DNA of 64,000 nt from JACQGZ01 sp036004665. Its GTDB lineage: Bacteria; Sysuimicrobiota; Sysuimicrobiia; Sysuimicrobiales; Humicultoraceae. Shown here piece by piece: positions 62,390 through 64,000 of this stretch. Made by a program: the position numbers and the translations under genes. How positions within the stretch are numbered: position 1 is the stretch's first letter; every line of letters begins with the position of its first letter. The DNA lies in NCBI GenBank assembly GCA_036004665.1, contig DASYRG010000029.1:62001-126000 (forward strand), in the 5' to 3' direction. Below the pieces are notes generated by a model. That model was not told where the DNA came from. It searched no databases and saw nothing but the letters and a program-made list of their open reading frames with translations.

Positions 62390-64000
62390 GTGCCCTCTCT
62401 CACCTCTTCGACGCTCCTGCTGGTCATCGGCATTATCGAACTGCTCCTTGGCTCGGCGGTCCTCACCTTCCCGTTGCCTGGCGGATGGGGTCTCCCGCCC
62501 GGCCCCCGTGGTCTTCCGGTTATCGGCGGCGCCGTGCTGGCGGTGGCCGGGGCGGCGGCGCTCCTCGTCCAGACGCTCCCGCGCAACCTCTCTCGGGGCT
62601 GGGGCGCCCTCTCTCACGTCATCGCCGCCCTCCCCCTGCTGGCGGCCGCCTGGGCGGGGGCGCAGATGGGTGCGGTCCCCGCGTGGGTCACTTACGGCGT
62701 GCTCGGTGCCGCGACGCCGGTTGCGGCCGTGGTCCGCGCGCCTTCCCGCGGGGGTCCCACGCGCGAGGTGGAGCTATTTCCGCTGGCGCTGTCGTTCGCT
62801 GAGGCGGGTGTCGGCGCGCTGCTGCTGGCGGCTCCCGGCGCCTTCGCCCCCCCAGCGTATGCGGATCTGCTGGCATCCCGCACGATCGTGGGTCCCCTCC
62901 TGTTGGTCGGGGCCGCGGCCGGGCTGGCCTCGGCGCTGCTCCGACCGGTGCTCTTTCGCCTCCTGTCCGCGCTCATTGCGGCTGGGCCGCTGGTCATCGT
63001 CGCGATCACGATCAGTCGCACACAGGGATTCTGGGCCGGCATCCTCGTCTATCCCATGCTGGCCGCGCTGCTCATCGCTCACCCCTGGCTCGAGGCGTCG
63101 GTTGCGGCACGGCGCCGTGGGGACGCCGAGGGAGCCACCGCGGCCTCCTTTGAGCGCACCGTGGAAGGGGCCGTGTGGGCGGTCATTCTGCTCATCGTGC
63201 TGGGGGGTCAAACGCTGCCGGCCACCGCCCGCCCAGCCCTCGCCGTCCTAGCGCTGATCCTCACACTCTTCACCCTCGTCTGGTTCCGCCTGCCGCCGGC
63301 GCCCCATGAGCGCGCGCGCACGCTGTGGGGCACAGTGGTCTACACGGTGGGCATTGCCGCTCTGGTGCACCTCACCGGGGGGTTGGGCTCTCCCTTCTTC
63401 CTGCTCTTCTTTCTGCCGCTGATGGCGGTGGCCTGGACGCTGCGTCCCCGAACCGTCGCCGTCCCGGCCGGGCTCGCGCTGACCGCGCTCGTCGTGGAAC
63501 TCGTCCTGGCGCTGGCGAGCGGCGCCGGGACAGAGGCAGTGTGGACGGCGATCTTCCGCGGCGCCGGCCTGCTCCTGGTCGCAGTCTTTGCCTACCTCCT
63601 GGCGGGCCGGGCGGTGCGCCAGCGGGCGCTGGTGCGGCAGGAGAAAGAGAAACTCGAGACGATCGTCGCCGCCATGGAAGAGGGGCTGATCGTGCTCGAC
63701 GCCGAGGGCCGCATTCAGTTCATCAACCGCGCGGCGGAGCGCGTGCTGCACACGCCGGCGGCCGAGGCGCTCGGCCGTCCGCTCGCCGATCTCCTCGCCG
63801 TATTGCGCGAGGACGGCCTGCCGCTGGCCGGTGAGGCGCACCCGGTGACCCGGGCGCTGCTGGAAGCCCGTCCCGTTCGCCAGCGCGTCCTGGTCAGCGG
63901 TGGTGGGAGCGATCCGGTCCCCGCGGCCTTCACAGCCACGCCGCTGCGCGGGGCGGAAGGCCGCCCGCCCGCGGTGGTCTGCAGCCTCCAGGACATCGCC
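62390..64000 (+). CDS. Membrane sensor protein with PAS domain, probable histidine kinase (5' part)
   Basis: The frame is open for 537 codons to the window end. From GTG 62390 (CGGAG nine bases upstream) there are many hydrophobic helices, at least ten, with SSTLLLVIGIIELLLGSAVLTF first. A linker helix (RQRALVRQEKEKLETIVAAM) leads to a PAS domain starting EEGLIVLDAEGRIQFINRAAERVL. The kinase core would lie beyond the window, so the kinase assignment is an inference from this layout and from the divergent response regulator. The helical part resembles the N-terminal membrane sensor modules of some two-component kinases. The signal is unknown. Confidence 0.8.
   Translation, partial: MPSLTSSTLLLVIGIIELLLGSAVLTFPLPGGWGLPPGPRGLPVIGGAVLAVAGAAALLVQTLPRNLSRGWGALSHVIAALPLLAAAWAGAQMGAVPAWVTYGVLGAATPVAAVVRAPSRGGPTREVELFPLALSFAEAGVGALLLAAPGAFAPPAYADLLASRTIVGPLLLVGAAAGLASALLRPVLFRLLSALIAAGPLVIVAITISRTQGFWAGILVYPMLAALLIAHPWLEASVAARRRGDAEGATAASFERTVEGAVWAVILLIVLGGQTLPATARPALAVLALILTLFTLVWFRLPPAPHERARTLWGTVVYTVGIAALVHLTGGLGSPFFLLFFLPLMAVAWTLRPRTVAVPAGLALTALVVELVLALASGAGTEAVWTAIFRGAGLLLVAVFAYLLAGRAVRQRALVRQEKEKLETIVAAMEEGLIVLDAEGRIQFINRAAERVLHTPAAEALGRPLADLLAVLREDGLPLAGEAHPVTRALLEARPVRQRVLVSGGGSDPVPAAFTATPLRGAEGRPPAVVCSLQDIA

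Overview
The window is gene-dense, strongly GC-rich chromosomal DNA with almost no space between genes and many 1-4 base start/stop overlaps. Encoded functions are bacterial: a GatCAB amidotransferase, DnaE and PolA polymerases, UvrA/B/C excision repair, an ECF sigma/anti-sigma pair and tRNAs with encoded CCA. Proteins such as a DUF881 protein, a copper-amine-oxidase-type stalk-domain protein and an N-acetylmuramoyl-alanine amidase, together with several peptide transporters, suggest a Terrabacteria-type lineage (Armatimonadota, CSP1-3/Sysuimicrobiota or deep Firmicutes relatives). That placement is an inference; there is no rRNA or RNA polymerase gene here to test it.

Layout. 1-8.9 kb: a peptide/nickel-type ABC transporter array with two solute-binding proteins, two permease pairs and one ATPase pair, followed by an exported beta-propeller-like protein. 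10.1-15.0 kb: a GYD protein, gatCAB, and an RNA m5U methyltransferase homologue that has lost its catalytic residues. 15.1-19.3 kb: a class III aminotransferase and a TldD/TldE protease pair. 19.3-25.1 kb: a SnoaL-like protein, dnaE, a DUF881 protein and a flavoprotein reductase. 25.1-31.4 kb: a membrane mannosyltransferase-like protein, tRNA-Leu(CAA), an acetyltransferase, the ECF sigma/anti-sigma pair and a PhoD-like phosphatase. 31.4-34.2 kb: a less GC-rich pair, a GT4 glycosyltransferase and a metallo-beta-lactamase-fold protein with a C-terminal Rieske domain. 34.4-37.7 kb: polA-coaE. 37.9-40.9 kb: an exported stalk-domain protein, a LOG-like protein and a cold-shock protein. 41.0-51.0 kb: uvrB-uvrA, an aminotransferase, a hydrolase, an EamA transporter and uvrC. 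51.0-56.8 kb: a third peptide-transporter set without ATPases, an ABC-2-type ATPase paired with a FecCD permease, and an amidase. 56.8-57.8 kb: tRNA-Gly, tRNA-Cys and, on the other strand, a LAGLIDADG endonuclease gene whose last codons are an unusual tRNA-Leu(UAA). 57.8-64 kb: a frameshifted kinase, a Tat-exported dienelactone hydrolase, a broken CDP-alcohol phosphotransferase, an MFS transporter, and a divergent GGDEF response regulator/sensor kinase pair; the sensor runs off the end.

The observations most worth following are: the homing endonuclease that reads in frame into tRNA-Leu(UAA), with the tRNA's D-loop/T-loop contact bases changed; the Rieske/MBL-fold protein beside a glycosyltransferase; the RlmD/TrmA-like protein that keeps its Fe-S cysteines but lacks its catalytic Cys and Glu; extended -10 promoters without a -35 at polA, uvrB, uvrC and the sensor kinase, with uvrB and uvrC apparently leaderless; and Arg/Gly-rich tails on both UvrA and UvrB.
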